DNA from: Aquimarina mycalae
GTDB taxonomy: Bacteria > Bacteroidota > Bacteroidia > Flavobacteriales > Flavobacteriaceae
Assembly: GCF_029906345.1 (NCBI RefSeq)
Contig: NZ_JARYGY010000004.1
Span: 124,001 to 188,000 of the forward strand
Length of the DNA: 64,000 nt
Direction: 5' to 3'
Part shown: positions 63,640-64,000 of the stretch, piece after piece
Position numbering within the stretch: position 1 is the stretch's first letter
Layout of the letters: each line of letters begins with the position of its first letter
The notes under the pieces: generated by a model
Database searches by the model: none
What the model was told of the DNA's origin: nothing
The model's input: only the letters and a program-made list of their open reading frames with translations
Translations under genes and position numbers: made by a program

Positions 63640-64000
63640 ATGAAAAATATAGCAATCGCCATAGTATTATTCATGACTATAGGGCATTTACAAGCACAGA
63701 CAAATTACACTAATGATTTGCAAGGAATTAAAAAGGTGAAAATTAGTTCAGAATCGAGTGTATCAATTAAGGTACATAACAAAAATGAAATATTAATTAT
63801 TGGAGAAGATCGCGAACTACCCAAAAAAGCAAAAGGCCTAAAAGCGGTATATGCAGGTGGTTCTGATAATACTGGTATTGGTGTTTTTATTAAAAGAGAA
63901 GGAGATATCTTACTTGTAAAAAATTTAAAGAACATGCACAGTAATACACTCGAATTATTTCTTCCAAAAGAAATTAACGTTTCTCTATCTAGGAATAGTT
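63640..64000 (+). CDS. Exported protein of the sigma operon (partial, DUF4097-like?)
   Basis: The ATG at 63640 opens a reading frame that is still open at the right edge (about 120 codons). It has a signal peptide (1-20, GHLQAQ), followed by a beta-rich segment (VKISSESSVSIKVHNKNEI, TLELFLPKEINVSLSR). The alternation of short strands, and its place after the sigma/anti-sigma pair, recall DUF4097-type beta-strand proteins often encoded in such operons; this name is tentative, as the rest is missing. It lies 33 bases after the anti-sigma gene. Confidence 0.6.
   Translation, partial: MKNIAIAIVLFMTIGHLQAQTNYTNDLQGIKKVKISSESSVSIKVHNKNEILIIGEDRELPKKAKGLKAVYAGGSDNTGIGVFIKREGDILLVKNLKNMHSNTLELFLPKEINVSLSRNS

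Overview
The window is a low-GC, gene-dense chromosomal segment from a member of the Bacteroidota, most likely a marine Flavobacteriaceae species (Aquimarina-like, by inference). The evidence is TonB-dependent receptors with CarboxypepD_reg-like plugs, a type IX secretion (T9SS) sorting domain, a DUF4270 lipoprotein, LytS/LytTR systems, a eukaryote-like IleRS, an archaeal/eukaryotic-type GlyRS, an atpD-atpC pair apart from the other ATP synthase genes, and promoters that fit the Bacteroidota pattern TTTG-N17-23-TAnnTTTG. I see no tRNA, rRNA, CRISPR array, insertion sequence or prophage.

Layout. 1-3.6 kb: the N-terminal part of a DEAD-box helicase that runs off the left edge, a GNAT acetyltransferase, and a LytTR response regulator/LytS-type kinase pair. 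3.8-8.3 kb: a divergent ABC exporter whose permease is fused to an M1-type metallopeptidase domain. 8.3-12.1 kb: a second, paralogous kinase/regulator pair, followed by a membrane-anchored LytTR protein and an alpha/beta hydrolase, all on the minus strand. 12.3-17.1 kb: an M28 peptidase, atpD-atpC and a fatty acid hydroxylase-type membrane protein. 17.2-24.4 kb: an SGNH/GDSL surface lipoprotein with two tandem paralogous TonB receptors. 24.6-31.3 kb: a minus-strand unit (GT5-like protein, DUF4270 lipoprotein, glmS) divergent from panC-panD-flippase-like protein. 31.4-35.1 kb: an esterase-fold protein without its serine, radA and an aldo/keto reductase. 35.1-38.8 kb: poorly characterised small genes, including an S24/S26-like mini-protease behind a palindrome that overlaps its predicted promoter. 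38.9-44.5 kb: an OmpA lipoprotein, exonuclease III, a TPR-CHAT protease and a Coa1-like protein. 44.6-51.5 kb: a large predicted outer-membrane protein, a small lipoprotein and a T9SS cargo protein. 51.8-58.1 kb: glyS, a coiled-coil membrane protein, comF, an Ig-like lipoprotein, a nitrilase and an unknown. 58.4-64 kb: ileS, a DksA-like protein, an ECF sigma/anti-sigma pair and the start of an exported protein that runs off the right edge.

Most of the window is core flavobacterial housekeeping. The observations most worth following are the IleRS with a swapped active-site signature (GIHH in place of HxGH, a change linked to mupirocin hyper-resistance in another IleRS), the mini S24/S26-like gene with its operator-like dyad, the two LytTR modules around an ABC exporter-peptidase fusion with shared TGACC/GGTCA half-sites, and two proteins that keep an enzyme fold but lack a key motif (the GT5-like protein and the esterase-like protein). 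I did not find a clear new multi-gene defence or mobile system.
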